From contig NZ_CALPDF010000032.1 of NCBI RefSeq assembly GCF_943193175.1, positions 1-53,725 on the forward strand: a DNA stretch of 53,725 nt, written 5' to 3'. A program made the translations under genes and the position numbers. Source of the stretch: Neobacillus muris (GTDB taxonomy: Bacteria; Bacillota; Bacilli; Bacillales; Cytobacillaceae). This document shows positions 16,347 to 24,936 of this stretch, piece after piece; the stretch's first letter is position 1, and each line of letters begins with the position of its first letter. The notes under the pieces were generated by a model. The model saw only the letters and a list, made by a program, of their open reading frames with translations. It was not told the DNA's origin and ran no database searches.

Positions 16347-16500
16347 GTAATAGGCTCCTTTGCTCGATATCTTTTACATTAAATTTTATCACAGAATAAT
16401 TCGGTTCTCTAAGAAAGTGGATTATTAGGTGAAACGGCATATCCCTTTGCCTTTTTTTCGATTATAATACTATAATATGAAATAAAAACTGGAGGCTAAC

Positions 16501-16986
16501 ATGCTGACTTTTGAAGAAAAACTTGCGATTATCGAAACATTCCCAGAACTAGAACGAGTAAATGTCTCTCTAGGACGGGTGAATTTCCAGTTTAAAGAAA
16601 GCATTTCTGATAAGAAAAATGTTGTATACCATCTGCATCCAAACGGAAATGGCTTTATTTATGCAGGCTTGCTGCCTGATTACCGGACCGATGATAAAGG
16701 AATGGTGAATATCCGGAACTTCTCGGCTGACGAACTTAAACAAATTATAAAAGCGTCAATAGCGAGTTTGTCTGCTGTAAAATTGTCTGCGGAAGAGGAG
16801 GCAATCATCGGAGAAAATCCAGAGGAACGCTGGATAAACGAAGAAAATCTACAGCTGCTTTTAGTGAACGAAGATGATTTCTGGAATATCTATTACGGGC
16901 TCAATCTGGAAGAAACCTTCGCTACCTATGAAGAGGCAGAAATATTTTTAGTAGAAGAAGGCTTTAGACGAAAGAAAGATAAATAA
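16501..16986 (+). CDS. Hypothetical protein, 161 aa
   Basis: I do not recognise the family. It is a soluble, acidic protein (pI clearly low from many Glu/Asp), with no signal peptide or helix. Notable stretches are HLHPNGNGFIYAGLLPDY (about residues 44-61) and a C-terminal acidic region ending in FLVEEGFRRKKDK. The start ATG is preceded by ACTGGAGGC at normal spacing, with a likely TATAAT at about 16472. A hairpin terminator follows. Its neighbours are unrelated single genes, so context gives no function. Confidence 0.75.
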   Translation: MLTFEEKLAIIETFPELERVNVSLGRVNFQFKESISDKKNVVYHLHPNGNGFIYAGLLPDYRTDDKGMVNIRNFSADELKQIIKASIASLSAVKLSAEEEAIIGENPEERWINEENLQLLLVNEDDFWNIYYGLNLEETFATYEEAEIFLVEEGFRRKKDK

Positions 16987-17001
16987 ACCTTGTTTTATAT
17001 A

Positions 17002-17028
17002 AAAAAGCTGACCTAAAAGTCAGCTTTT
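17002..17028. terminator. Bidirectional terminator
   Basis: Stem AAAAGCTGAC / GTCAGCTTTT with a short loop, between the converging 16501-16986 and 17034-17990 genes. Confidence 0.85.
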
Positions 17029-17033
17029 CGCAT

Positions 17034-17990
17034 TTAATATCCACGTACTCGATCTACTATTCCATTTAAGGGCTGATTTTTGAGGTAGCGATCAAGATTG
17101 TCAATAAAAAATTGACCTACGCCCTCAACCGTACTTGGGCCAGACAAGTGAGAAGTGACATAGACATTTTCCATCAGATAAAAGGAATGGTCTGCAGGCA
17201 GCGGCTCTGTTTCAAACACATCCAAAACGGCTGCTTGGAGACGGTTCGATTGCAGGGCAAAAAACAAATCCTTTTCATTAACCAATGCACCCCGTCCAAC
17301 ATTGACCAGACAGGCTGATGGTTTCATAACATGAAGGACATTTGTGCTAATGATGTGATAGGTTTCCTTTGTTAATGGAAGTGTCAGTACTAAAAAATCC
17401 AGCTCTTTTACAAACCCCACCCAATCATTTGCTTCGAAATGATTGTCGACCAGCGATTTGTGTTTTCCGCTTTGACTTAACCCATATACCTTCATATCAA
17501 AAGCCCGCGCTTTTTTCACGATTTCTGCTCCAATTGATCCTAAGCCGGCTACCCCAATGGTCTTCCCTGCGAGTGAATCCGCAACAAAGGGGTCCCAGCG
17601 GCAATCTAACTGAGCTTGTCTCATACGCGGGACATTTTTTACGATATACAATAGATAGGTAAAAACATATTCAGAAATGGCAGGCCCGAATTGGTCAATG
17701 ATTCTGGTCAGCAGGATGTCTTTCGGGATCAAAGGATCAGTCACTAGATCATCTACTCCTGCCCCAATTGATTGAAACCATCGGACATCTGAACCAACTT
17801 GATCACTTAAAAGGGAGGTGGGAAATTTCCACCCCAAGATCATCTCTGTGCCTGGCAGATTTTTCTCTGCCTCTTCAAATGTAGCTGCTGCCGTTACCCT
17901 TAAAAAACCATGGCTGCGAATATAGTCTGCATAGGCTTTTGCCTGTTTTGGATGGAACACTAGAATGTTTGGCTGATGGGATGTGTGCAT
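17034..17990 (-). CDS. D-2-hydroxyacid dehydrogenase family protein, 318 aa
   Basis: NAD(P)-dependent reductase of the D-isomer 2-hydroxyacid dehydrogenase family. The nucleotide-binding motif is GVAGLGSIGAEIVKKA (about residues 146-161). Catalytic Arg lies in VNVGRGALVNEKDL (about 230-243), Glu in DVFETEPLP (about 260) and His in VTSHLSGPS (about 285), so the catalytic set is complete. Length is normal. Substrate may be glyoxylate, hydroxypyruvate or a branched 2-oxoacid. It is a single gene. In principle it could reduce 3-sulfopyruvate, but nothing links it to the sulfolactate cluster 11 kb away. Confidence 0.9.
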   Translation of the reverse strand: MHTSHQPNILVFHPKQAKAYADYIRSHGFLRVTAAATFEEAEKNLPGTEMILGWKFPTSLLSDQVGSDVRWFQSIGAGVDDLVTDPLIPKDILLTRIIDQFGPAISEYVFTYLLYIVKNVPRMRQAQLDCRWDPFVADSLAGKTIGVAGLGSIGAEIVKKARAFDMKVYGLSQSGKHKSLVDNHFEANDWVGFVKELDFLVLTLPLTKETYHIISTNVLHVMKPSACLVNVGRGALVNEKDLFFALQSNRLQAAVLDVFETEPLPADHSFYLMENVYVTSHLSGPSTVEGVGQFFIDNLDRYLKNQPLNGIVDRVRGY

Positions 17991-18197
17991 CGTACCTCTC
18001 CTTTATATAAAACCCATTTTCACTAATTTCAAACTATTTTAAACGATAGATAAAAAAAAGCAAGAAATAAACATTTTTAGGGAAATAATGTTTTTGGAAG
18101 TTGTAATATTTCGGGTATCAAAATATTTAGGCTTTATGGTATGATAGCCTGTATAAAATAACAATTTTTTATTGGATATGCTTGGAGATGGAACAGA

Positions 18198-19406
18198 ATG
18201 CCAATATGGAAGCGTAATTTATATGTGTTATGGATCGGAGTATTTTTTACATCAGCAAGTTTTTCAATGGTGATCCCTTTTTTGCCAATCTTTCTTCCGC
18301 AAATCGGAGTCACGCAGCATGTTGAATTATGGTCAGGATTATTATACAGTGCAGCCTTTTTTTCAGGTGCGCTTTCTTCTCCGTTTTGGGGAAGTTTGGC
18401 CGATCGGTACGGCCGTAAACCTATGATTATTCGGGCAGGATTCTGTTTGTTTGTCATTTATTCACTTACTGCCTTTGTGACCAATCCTTATGAGCTATTA
18501 GCGTTAAGAATTTCCCAAGGGCTTTTGACAGGATTTATTCCAGGTGCAATTGCTTTAATCGGAACCAATACACCCAACAAGAACGTGGGATATGCATTAT
18601 CTTTAATTTCGACAGCCTCTGCGTCAGGCAATATAGTTGGTCCCCTGCTAGGCGGGGCAATAGCGCATTTGGCTGGAAACAGGCTGGCTTTTGGCAGTGC
18701 GGGATTGATTGTGTTTATTTCCACCATTCTTGTGGTTTTATGGGTAAAGGAAGAGAACTTTAAACCAAATAAACAAAAGGGATCTGTAAAAAATGATATA
18801 AAACAAGCTTGGACCTACCGTCCATTTGTATTTGTCCTTTTATTAACCATTGTGACTTCCGGTTCGGTTATGACGATTGAACCGGTTCTCCCCTTATATA
18901 TTGTTAAATTGGGGGGGACAGCTGAAAATGCTTCTCTGTTAGCGGGAATTGTATTTTCACTGCCGGGAATTGCCAGTGCTCTTTTTGCACCGTTCTGGGG
19001 ACGTTGGGCAGATAAGGCAGGCTTCCATCGTGTTCTTGTCATCGGATTGCTTGGTGGAGGTATTGGGACGTTAGCCCAAATTTTGTTTAGCCAGATTTGG
19101 GGCTTTTCGATCATTCGCTTCATTTATGGCGTGTTTTTCTGTGCTGTCTTCCCGGCTTTAAATGGACTAGTCGTGAAGTCTACACCGGAAAATTTCCGCG
19201 GACGTGCGTTCAGCCTGAACCAAACCGCGAATCAAATCGGCGGCATGATCGGTCCGGTCATCGGCGGATATATTGGTGGAATTCTTCCTGCCCAATTTGT
19301 TTTTATGGTAACTGGATTGTTGTTATTGGCAGCAACGGGTACGGCATATTGGAAAGGAAAAGAAATTAGAGGTACAGCAAAACGGGATTTAATTCCTGGA
19401 AAATGA
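18198..19406 (+). CDS. MFS drug-efflux-type transporter, 402 aa
   Basis: Twelve predicted membrane helices. The motif-A loop GSLADRYGRKP (about residues 65-75) lies between helices 2 and 3, with a related GRWADKAGFHR in the second half. The helix-5 motif C-like stretch GNIVGPLLGGAIA (about 146-158) marks a proton-coupled antiporter. It resembles MdtG/YwoG-like multidrug exporters. The start ATG follows TGGAGATGG. It is a single transcription unit with a probable TATGAT -10 at about 18138. No local regulator gene is seen. Confidence 0.88.
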   Translation: MPIWKRNLYVLWIGVFFTSASFSMVIPFLPIFLPQIGVTQHVELWSGLLYSAAFFSGALSSPFWGSLADRYGRKPMIIRAGFCLFVIYSLTAFVTNPYELLALRISQGLLTGFIPGAIALIGTNTPNKNVGYALSLISTASASGNIVGPLLGGAIAHLAGNRLAFGSAGLIVFISTILVVLWVKEENFKPNKQKGSVKNDIKQAWTYRPFVFVLLLTIVTSGSVMTIEPVLPLYIVKLGGTAENASLLAGIVFSLPGIASALFAPFWGRWADKAGFHRVLVIGLLGGGIGTLAQILFSQIWGFSIIRFIYGVFFCAVFPALNGLVVKSTPENFRGRAFSLNQTANQIGGMIGPVIGGYIGGILPAQFVFMVTGLLLLAATGTAYWKGKEIRGTAKRDLIPGK

Positions 19407-19417
19407 AATCGTTGGAG

Positions 19418-19440
19418 CAAGGAAATATTTCCTATTTTAG
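19418..19440 (+). terminator. Possible weak terminator after MFS gene
   Basis: Short palindrome GGAAATATTTCC followed by TATTTTAGTT, just after the MFS stop. The stem is AT-rich and weak. Confidence 0.4.
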
Positions 19441-19471
19441 TTAAATAACAGACGATTTGGCTTCAATATGC

Positions 19472-19502
19472 TTGACAAAAACCATTAGATTTATGTCATA
19501 AT
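19472..19502 (+). promoter_or_regulatory. Candidate SigA promoter for LTA-synthase gene
   Basis: TTGACA at 19472-19477 and CATAAT at 19497-19502 with 19-nt spacing, slightly long, ending about 28 bp before the start codon of the downstream gene. Confidence 0.45.
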
Positions 19503-19530
19503 AGTGCTTTGGAAGGCGAGGTGCAAATTG

Positions 19531-21480
19531 ATGAATAATATACGAAACAAAGGTCAGCATCTTTTTCAAAAATTTAATGTTTTTTTCCTTTTGGCTGTCA
19601 TTTTGCTTTGGATTAAAACCTTTACAGCCCAATTAACCCAATTTGACTTAGGTATAGAAAACTCCTTGCAGAAATTTCTATTATTTATAAACCCATTAGG
19701 TTCATCCATCCTGTTTTTAAGCCTTTCATTCTTTTTTAAAGGCAGGAAAAAGTATATTTCGCTGATGATAATCGATTTCTTATTATCGTTCTTATTATAT
19801 GCCAATATTTTATTTTACCGGTTTTTCAATGATTTTATTACATTGCCTACGATCACCCAGACACAAAATTTCGGTGACGTCAGCGGCAGTGTTGTATCCT
19901 TGTTAAAGCCTTACGACTTTGTATTCTTTCTTGATATTATATTGCTAATTGGCTTGTTGGCTTTTCACGTTATAAAGATGGAACAGAACGATGGGAATCG
20001 CCGTCGAAAGCTGCCCGCAATTATTTCTTTAGCCTTAACTATCTCCTTTATTAATTTATCTTTAGCAGAAGCGGACCGTCCTCAATTATTGACTCGCGGG
20101 TTCGACCGCAACTATATTGTGAAATATTTAGGTATGTATAATTACACCATTTACGATGCAGTGAAGAGTACAAAGGCTTCTGCCCAAAGAGTAATGGCAG
20201 ACAGTGATGATATGACAGAAGTGATAAATTATACAAAGTCCAATTATGCGGCTCCAAACCCGGCCTATTTTGGCAAAGCAAAAGGAATGAATGTGATTTA
20301 TTTTCATTTGGAGTCGATGCAAAATTTCCTCATTAATTATAAGCTTCACGGGGAAGAAGTGACGCCATTTTTAAATTCACTTACAAGAGATAAAAAAACG
20401 TTGTATTTTGATAACTTCTTCCACCAAACGGGCCAAGGAAAAACGGCAGATGCCGAATTTATGCTGGAAAATTCATTGTTTGGATTGCCGCAAGGTTCTG
20501 CCTTTACAACGAAAGGCCTAAATACGTACCAGGCAGCACCGGCTATTCTGGGGCAGCAGGGCTATACGTCAGCAGTATTCCATGGCAATTCAGGAAGCTT
20601 TTGGAATCGCAATGAAATATATAAGTCCTTTGGATTTGACAAGTTCTTTGATTCCAAGAATTATACGATGAATCCTGAAGATTTAGCTGAATATGGCCTT
20701 ATGGACCAACCATTCTTTTCGCAATCGATTCCGCTTTTGGAATCCTTGCCGCAGCCGTTTTATGCAAAATTTATTACAGTATCCAATCACTATCCTTTCC
20801 CATTGAAGGAAGAGGAAGCAACCATTGCTCCGCATACAACAGGAGATCCTTCAGTCGATACCTATTTCCAAACAGCCCGGTATGCAGATGAAGCATTGGA
20901 GCAATTTTTTGCTTATCTAAAAGAATCGGGTCTTTATGATAACTCTGTTATTATCATGTACGGGGACCATTATGGCATTTCTGAGAACCATAATAAAGCT
21001 ATGTCAAAAGTGATGGGAAAAGAGATTAATGAATTTGAAAGTACAGGGCTGCAACGGGTTCCTTTATTGATTCATGTTCCAGGTATCGAAGGCGGAATCC
21101 AGCATCAATATGGAGGCCAAGTCGACCTGCTTCCAACATTGCTTCATTTGCTGGGAGTGGACACGAAAGAATATGTCCAATTAGGTACAGATCTGTTATC
21201 CGAACAGCATGACCAAATTGTTCCGTTCCGAAATGGCGATTATGTAAGTCCTGATGTGACATCTGTCAACGGCAAATTCTATGATTCCCGAACTGGGATG
21301 GAATTGGCTGAAAATCAACTGGCACAGGCGAATAAATATAAAGCAATTGTCGAACAGAAATTAGCGATTTCGGATAAGGTAGTGAATGGCGACTTGCTTA
21401 GATTCTATACTCCGAAAGGTTTTACCCAGGTAGACCGGACAAAATATGACTATAATGAAAAAGATGAAACGACTGAATGA
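19531..21480 (+). CDS. LTA synthase family protein (polyglycerolphosphate transferase), 649 aa
   Basis: Membrane enzyme of the LtaS/YfnI/YqgS/YvgJ group that polymerises glycerol phosphate from phosphatidylglycerol. Five N-terminal helices (about residues 15-180) anchor a large extracellular sulfatase-fold domain (about 235-620). Manganese and catalytic residues are visible: Glu in FHLESMQNF (about 261), nucleophile Thr in TGQGKTADAEF (about 305), and YGDHYG plus ENHNKAMS later. A possible signal-peptidase site lies between the two parts. I chose ATG 19531 because GCGAGGTG is correctly spaced; a longer frame from 19504 has no site. Whether it is the main LTA synthase or a primase or sporulation paralogue is not clear. 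Confidence 0.92.
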   Translation: MNNIRNKGQHLFQKFNVFFLLAVILLWIKTFTAQLTQFDLGIENSLQKFLLFINPLGSSILFLSLSFFFKGRKKYISLMIIDFLLSFLLYANILFYRFFNDFITLPTITQTQNFGDVSGSVVSLLKPYDFVFFLDIILLIGLLAFHVIKMEQNDGNRRRKLPAIISLALTISFINLSLAEADRPQLLTRGFDRNYIVKYLGMYNYTIYDAVKSTKASAQRVMADSDDMTEVINYTKSNYAAPNPAYFGKAKGMNVIYFHLESMQNFLINYKLHGEEVTPFLNSLTRDKKTLYFDNFFHQTGQGKTADAEFMLENSLFGLPQGSAFTTKGLNTYQAAPAILGQQGYTSAVFHGNSGSFWNRNEIYKSFGFDKFFDSKNYTMNPEDLAEYGLMDQPFFSQSIPLLESLPQPFYAKFITVSNHYPFPLKEEEATIAPHTTGDPSVDTYFQTARYADEALEQFFAYLKESGLYDNSVIIMYGDHYGISENHNKAMSKVMGKEINEFESTGLQRVPLLIHVPGIEGGIQHQYGGQVDLLPTLLHLLGVDTKEYVQLGTDLLSEQHDQIVPFRNGDYVSPDVTSVNGKFYDSRTGMELAENQLAQANKYKAIVEQKLAISDKVVNGDLLRFYTPKGFTQVDRTKYDYNEKDETTE

Positions 21481-21490
21481 CACATTTAAG

Positions 21491-21523
21491 ATGCTGCTTT
21501 AGGAATATCCTAAGGCAGCTTTT
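21491..21523. terminator. Terminator after LTA-synthase gene
   Basis: Stem GCTGC.TTAGGA / TCCTAAGGCAGC followed by seven T residues. It also ends against the convergent YqhV-like gene. Confidence 0.85.
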
Positions 21524-21524
21524 T

Positions 21525-21800
21525 TTATGCTTTTAATACTCCAATGAGAATGCAGCTGACACCAAGAAAAATCCAGCCGATTTTTATCAACGATATGTTT
21601 CCTACCATTCCTAGAACTCCTATTGTAGTGGTTAGGACCAAAACAATTGGCCCTACAAGGGCAAGGGAACTGTTTACCATAAGCGCCTTTTCAACAGAAT
21701 TTAATTTAAGCATTAACAATGCCGCAAAGATTTCGATGCTTCCCGATAGCACCCTTAACAAGGCCATTCCTAATACCGCTTTTTCAATAAAAATAAACAT
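21525..21800 (-). CDS. YqhV-like DUF2619 membrane protein, 91 aa
   Basis: Three hydrophobic helices in a small protein. The pattern GMALLRVLSGSIEIFAALLML, VNSSLALVGPIVL and GIVL-like end closely resembles B. subtilis YqhV as I remember it (LRVLSSxIEL.AAI.ML, VNS.LAIVGP). The start was moved to ATG 21800, which has TTAAGGAGG at good spacing; the open frame continues 24 codons further upstream. In B. subtilis yqhV lies beside spoIIIA, whereas here it is divergent from a germination operon. Its function is unknown. Confidence 0.75.
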   Translation of the reverse strand: MFIFIEKAVLGMALLRVLSGSIEIFAALLMLKLNSVEKALMVNSSLALVGPIVLVLTTTIGVLGMVGNISLIKIGWIFLGVSCILIGVLKA

Positions 21801-22002
21801 AGGAACCTCCTTAAAAAAGATTTCATCCCCATTATATGTTTGAATTTTAGTTATAGAAGGACAAGAATTCAAAACTCGATTTTGGCTTTGAATTCCAAGG
21901 GATAATTTTCTAAAAGTGGGTTATATTAAAAACTGATTTACGCTGAACAGGCATACGGGATTCAAGCCATCAGTCAAAAAATAATCTTTGGAGCTATACG
22001 TG
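21801..22002 (+). promoter_or_regulatory. Control region of germination operon
   Basis: Divergent region between the YqhV-like gene and gerA. GCATACGG at 21951-21958 resembles the SigG -10 (CATACTA type), which would fit forespore expression of a ger operon. No good -35 stands at 17-18 bp, so the call is weak. A direct pair of GAATTC/AAGTC-type words is present without clear meaning. Confidence 0.3.
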
Positions 22003-23556
22003 ATGAAGACTTTTAAAAAATTTAAACGTTTGAATTCAAATGCTATGGCAATTGACGAAACACATAAAGAAATCAGTACTGATTTGACTGAAAACATAAG
22101 AATATTGAAGGAACTTTTTAAGGATTGTTCAGATATTGTATTCCGCCCCATTATTGCCGGTAAAGCCCATGCATACGTCCTGTTTGTGGATGGATTTATT
22201 GATTCTCAGTCAGTAGAGCTGCATGGAATTCGGCAGTTACTAGAGGAAGTGGAAAAAGAAAGACTTTCAGTAGACCTGTTGATGGAACGGGTCCTTTCGT
22301 TAAGCTCAGTCAATGAAATTACGAAATTGGACGATGTGGTAAGCAATGTTTTAAAAGCCAATACAGTGCTGCTTGTGGAGGGACTCAACAAAGGGATTGT
22401 TTTTGATGCGAAAGGAGGAGACCGAAGAACAGTATCCGAGCCACAGACAGAATCTGCCGTCCGCGGGCCACGGGAAGGGTTTACAGAAAGGCTGCGGGTG
22501 AATACGGCATTAATCCGGTCTAGAGTCCGTTCTAATCGATTGAAAATTTTATCTAAGGATATTGGTGAAGAAACACAAACCGGAATCGCGATTCTATATG
22601 TTGAGGGCATTGCCGCACCAGAATTAGTGGAAGAAGTGATTTCAAGACTTGATAAAATAAAAATCGATGGAATCTTGGAAAGCGGTTATATTGAAGAATT
22701 TATTGAAGACAGCGCCTGGAGTTTGTTCCCGCAAATACAAAATACAGAGCGTCCTGATACGGTAGCGGCCAATTTATTGGAAGGCAGGGTGGCCATTATT
22801 GTCGATGGGACACCATTTGTGTTGATTATGCCGGCCACATTTTGGCAATTCTTTCAAGCCAGTGAAGATTATTATGGCAGGTTTCAGATTTATATATTTT
22901 TAAGAATCCTGCGATTAGTGTTTGTGTTTATCGCTCTTACATTACCTGGTTTGTACGTGGCCGTAACCACCTATCATCAAGAGATGATTCCAACATCGCT
23001 GCTTTTGTCGATCGCAGCGAGCCGGGAATCGATCCCTTTTCCGATGTTTGTTGAGGTGTTGATTATGGAATTATCCTTTGAGGCACTAAGGGAAGCCGGG
23101 ATAAGACTGCCTCAGGTGATTGGGCAGGCGGTGGGAATATTAGGAGCGCTCGTCATTGGACAGGCAGCCGTAGAAGCAGGAATTGTCTCTGCTCCAACCG
23201 TTATTGTCATTTCCCTTACTGGGATTACCTCTTTCACCATTCCCAGATTTAATATGTCGATCGCCTTTCGTTTGCTGCGCTTTCCGTTAATATTCCTTGG
23301 CGCCATGTTTGGTTTATACGGGGTCGTTTTAGGTGTTTTGACCGTTCTTACCCATCTTTGCAAACTAAGATCATTTGGCATTCCATACTTTTGGCCACTT
23401 GCTCCATTATCCGTAAAGTCATTAAAGGATGTATTTTTAAGGGTTCCATGGTGGGCAATGGACCGAAGGCCGGAACAGCTGGTTAAGGAAGATATTATTA
23501 GGCAGTCGAAAGAAACATCCGCCGCAAAGTTAAGTGAAGAGGGGAGCTCCTCATGA
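22003..23556 (+). CDS. Spore germination receptor A subunit (GerA family), 517 aa
   Basis: A-subunit of a nutrient germinant receptor in the spore inner membrane. Hydrophilic N-terminal half (about residues 1-240) with the substrate-binding-like NTD1/NTD2 arrangement, then at least four membrane helices (about 290-440) and a hydrophilic tail. Conserved family motifs: PTSLLLSIAASRESIPFP (about 335-352) and LREAGIRLPQVIGQAVGILGALVIGQAAVEAGIVS (about 370-404). ATG 22003 is preceded by TTTGGAG at 9 nt. The gene overlaps the C-subunit gene by 4 bp. The germinant is not predictable. It appears intact. Confidence 0.95.
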   Translation: MKTFKKFKRLNSNAMAIDETHKEISTDLTENIRILKELFKDCSDIVFRPIIAGKAHAYVLFVDGFIDSQSVELHGIRQLLEEVEKERLSVDLLMERVLSLSSVNEITKLDDVVSNVLKANTVLLVEGLNKGIVFDAKGGDRRTVSEPQTESAVRGPREGFTERLRVNTALIRSRVRSNRLKILSKDIGEETQTGIAILYVEGIAAPELVEEVISRLDKIKIDGILESGYIEEFIEDSAWSLFPQIQNTERPDTVAANLLEGRVAIIVDGTPFVLIMPATFWQFFQASEDYYGRFQIYIFLRILRLVFVFIALTLPGLYVAVTTYHQEMIPTSLLLSIAASRESIPFPMFVEVLIMELSFEALREAGIRLPQVIGQAVGILGALVIGQAAVEAGIVSAPTVIVISLTGITSFTIPRFNMSIAFRLLRFPLIFLGAMFGLYGVVLGVLTVLTHLCKLRSFGIPYFWPLAPLSVKSLKDVFLRVPWWAMDRRPEQLVKEDIIRQSKETSAAKLSEEGSSS

Positions 23557-24707
23557 AAAAACATGGATTGATCCTCATCCTGATGTCTCAAATCCTTTTT
23601 CTAACTGGCTGTTGGGATCGGACAGAAATCAATGATCTTGCTTTTGTTATTGCCTCTGGCGTGGATAAGGTGGGGCAGGACAGATATCGAGTGGCTGTAC
23701 AAATTCCTCTGCCAAGTTCACTTGGGGGTGCAGGTTCAAGCGGCGGGGGCGGAGGAACAAGCGGAGAGGGGCCAGTTGCTGTCTTAGTCGGAACAGGTGA
23801 TAATATAAGGCAAAGCATAGAGGATATACAAGCAAGGCTATCAAGGAATATCTTTTTTGGCCATAGACGGGTGTACATCATAGGGGAGGACTTAGCGAGA
23901 CAAGGAATCAAAGAAGCGTTGAATTCTACTTTTATTCATCCACAGTCCAGATTATCCACCTTCTTGGTCATATCTAAAGGTGAAGCATATGAAATGTTGA
24001 AAGCACAGCCCAGAATGGAACAATTTGCAGGGGAGGCCATTCGGGAAATGTCGAAAACAACAATAAACATGAAAATTAAGGACGCATTTCAGGATTTCGA
24101 CCGTCCAGGCAAAGAAATTATCCTTCCCTATATTGAAGCCACTGGGACAACAGAGAAGGAAAAAGACGGAAAAGAGATATTGATGGGCAGTTATGCCATT
24201 TTTAAGAATGACAAAATGCTGTTTACCACGAATAAGAGTGAATCACAGGGTGTAATGTGGCTTAATGATAGGATGAATAAAAAAAGCTTTACCTTCAATG
24301 GATTGAAAAATAAGGAAATAACAGTTCAAATAATTGATAGCAGCGTTAAAACGAGGTACCGGCTGAAAGATGGCAAACCTACCTTTGATCTTTCTATTAG
24401 AGCGAGCGGGAATTTGTTGGATAATGAGCCTGATTTAAGGATTGAAGACCCCAAAACCTATAATTTAATGATAAAAAACATGGAGGCTATGGTCAAAAAA
24501 AATGTTAAAACCGTTCTGGATCATGCCCATTCCGAGGGAGCGGATATATTCGGATTTGGCTGGTATGTCTACCGGAATCACTATCATGAATGGAAGAACA
24601 ATTGGAAGGACAAGTGGGATACCATACTCCCGGAGCTAAAAGTGAATATCCATGTGGATGCTGATATACAGAGGACCACGAATTCAGGAACGATTGAAAG
24701 GAAATAA
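23553..24707 (+). CDS. Spore germination receptor C subunit lipoprotein (GerC family), 384 aa
   Basis: Lipoprotein of the receptor. The signal peptide ends in the lipobox LTGC at about residues 18-21 (LFLTGCWDRTEINDLAFV), the hallmark start of Ger(x)C proteins. Three-domain organisation is likely by family. A Gly/Ser-rich insert (GGAGSSGGGGGTSGEG, about 56-71) near the N-terminal domain is somewhat unusual. The C-terminal domain includes KTVLDHAHSEGADIFGFGWYVYRNH (about 320-344). The start overlaps the A-subunit stop (ATGA). Confidence 0.95.
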   Translation: MKKHGLILILMSQILFLTGCWDRTEINDLAFVIASGVDKVGQDRYRVAVQIPLPSSLGGAGSSGGGGGTSGEGPVAVLVGTGDNIRQSIEDIQARLSRNIFFGHRRVYIIGEDLARQGIKEALNSTFIHPQSRLSTFLVISKGEAYEMLKAQPRMEQFAGEAIREMSKTTINMKIKDAFQDFDRPGKEIILPYIEATGTTEKEKDGKEILMGSYAIFKNDKMLFTTNKSESQGVMWLNDRMNKKSFTFNGLKNKEITVQIIDSSVKTRYRLKDGKPTFDLSIRASGNLLDNEPDLRIEDPKTYNLMIKNMEAMVKKNVKTVLDHAHSEGADIFGFGWYVYRNHYHEWKNNWKDKWDTILPELKVNIHVDADIQRTTNSGTIERK

Positions 24708-24711
24708 CAAA

Positions 24712-24936
24712 ATGGATATAGGAATCATTGTCGTCTGGCTGTCATTGATTATTTATGTGGTAGTGATGTTAAAGGCGAAAATTGCTGAAAAAAAAGAACG
24801 GAAATGGATGTATTTACTGGTGATCGCAGCCTTAGCCTGCACCATATTGCAAGGATATCATGTTCATTTGAATGGAATCACCATTTTATTAAATAATACG
24901 TTCGGAAGACTATCGAGGATGGTTGTGAATATATGA
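24712..24936 (+). CDS. Small D-type membrane protein of germination operon, 74 aa
   Basis: Two hydrophobic helices (about residues 4-22 and 31-48) separated by a charged loop KAKIAEKKERKW. Small two-helix 'D' proteins are encoded in many ger operons and modulate receptor function; this one sits between C and B, overlapping the B start by 4 bp. I placed the start at ATG 24712 after AAAGGAAATAACA. A longer frame from 24652 would overlap GerC coding and lacks a ribosome site. Confidence 0.8.
   Translation: MDIGIIVVWLSLIIYVVVMLKAKIAEKKERKWMYLLVIAALACTILQGYHVHLNGITILLNNTFGRLSRMVVNI

Noticed and set aside
17034..17990. 2-hydroxyacid dehydrogenase as the sulfolactate dehydrogenase of the pathway
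   Set aside because: It lies 11 kb from the cluster as a single gene, and ComC-type sulfolactate dehydrogenases belong to another family.
21952..21958. SigG promoter of the germination operon
   Set aside because: Only the -10-like CATACGG is present; no -35 at the right distance. It is kept only as a weak note in the control-region feature.
22021..22040. TTTAAACGTTTGAA as a cre site
   Set aside because: It lacks the TG and CA positions of the consensus and lies inside the GerA coding sequence.
22206..22610. Minus-strand frame opposite the GerA gene
   Set aside because: Antisense shadow rich in Ser/Arg; no start signals.
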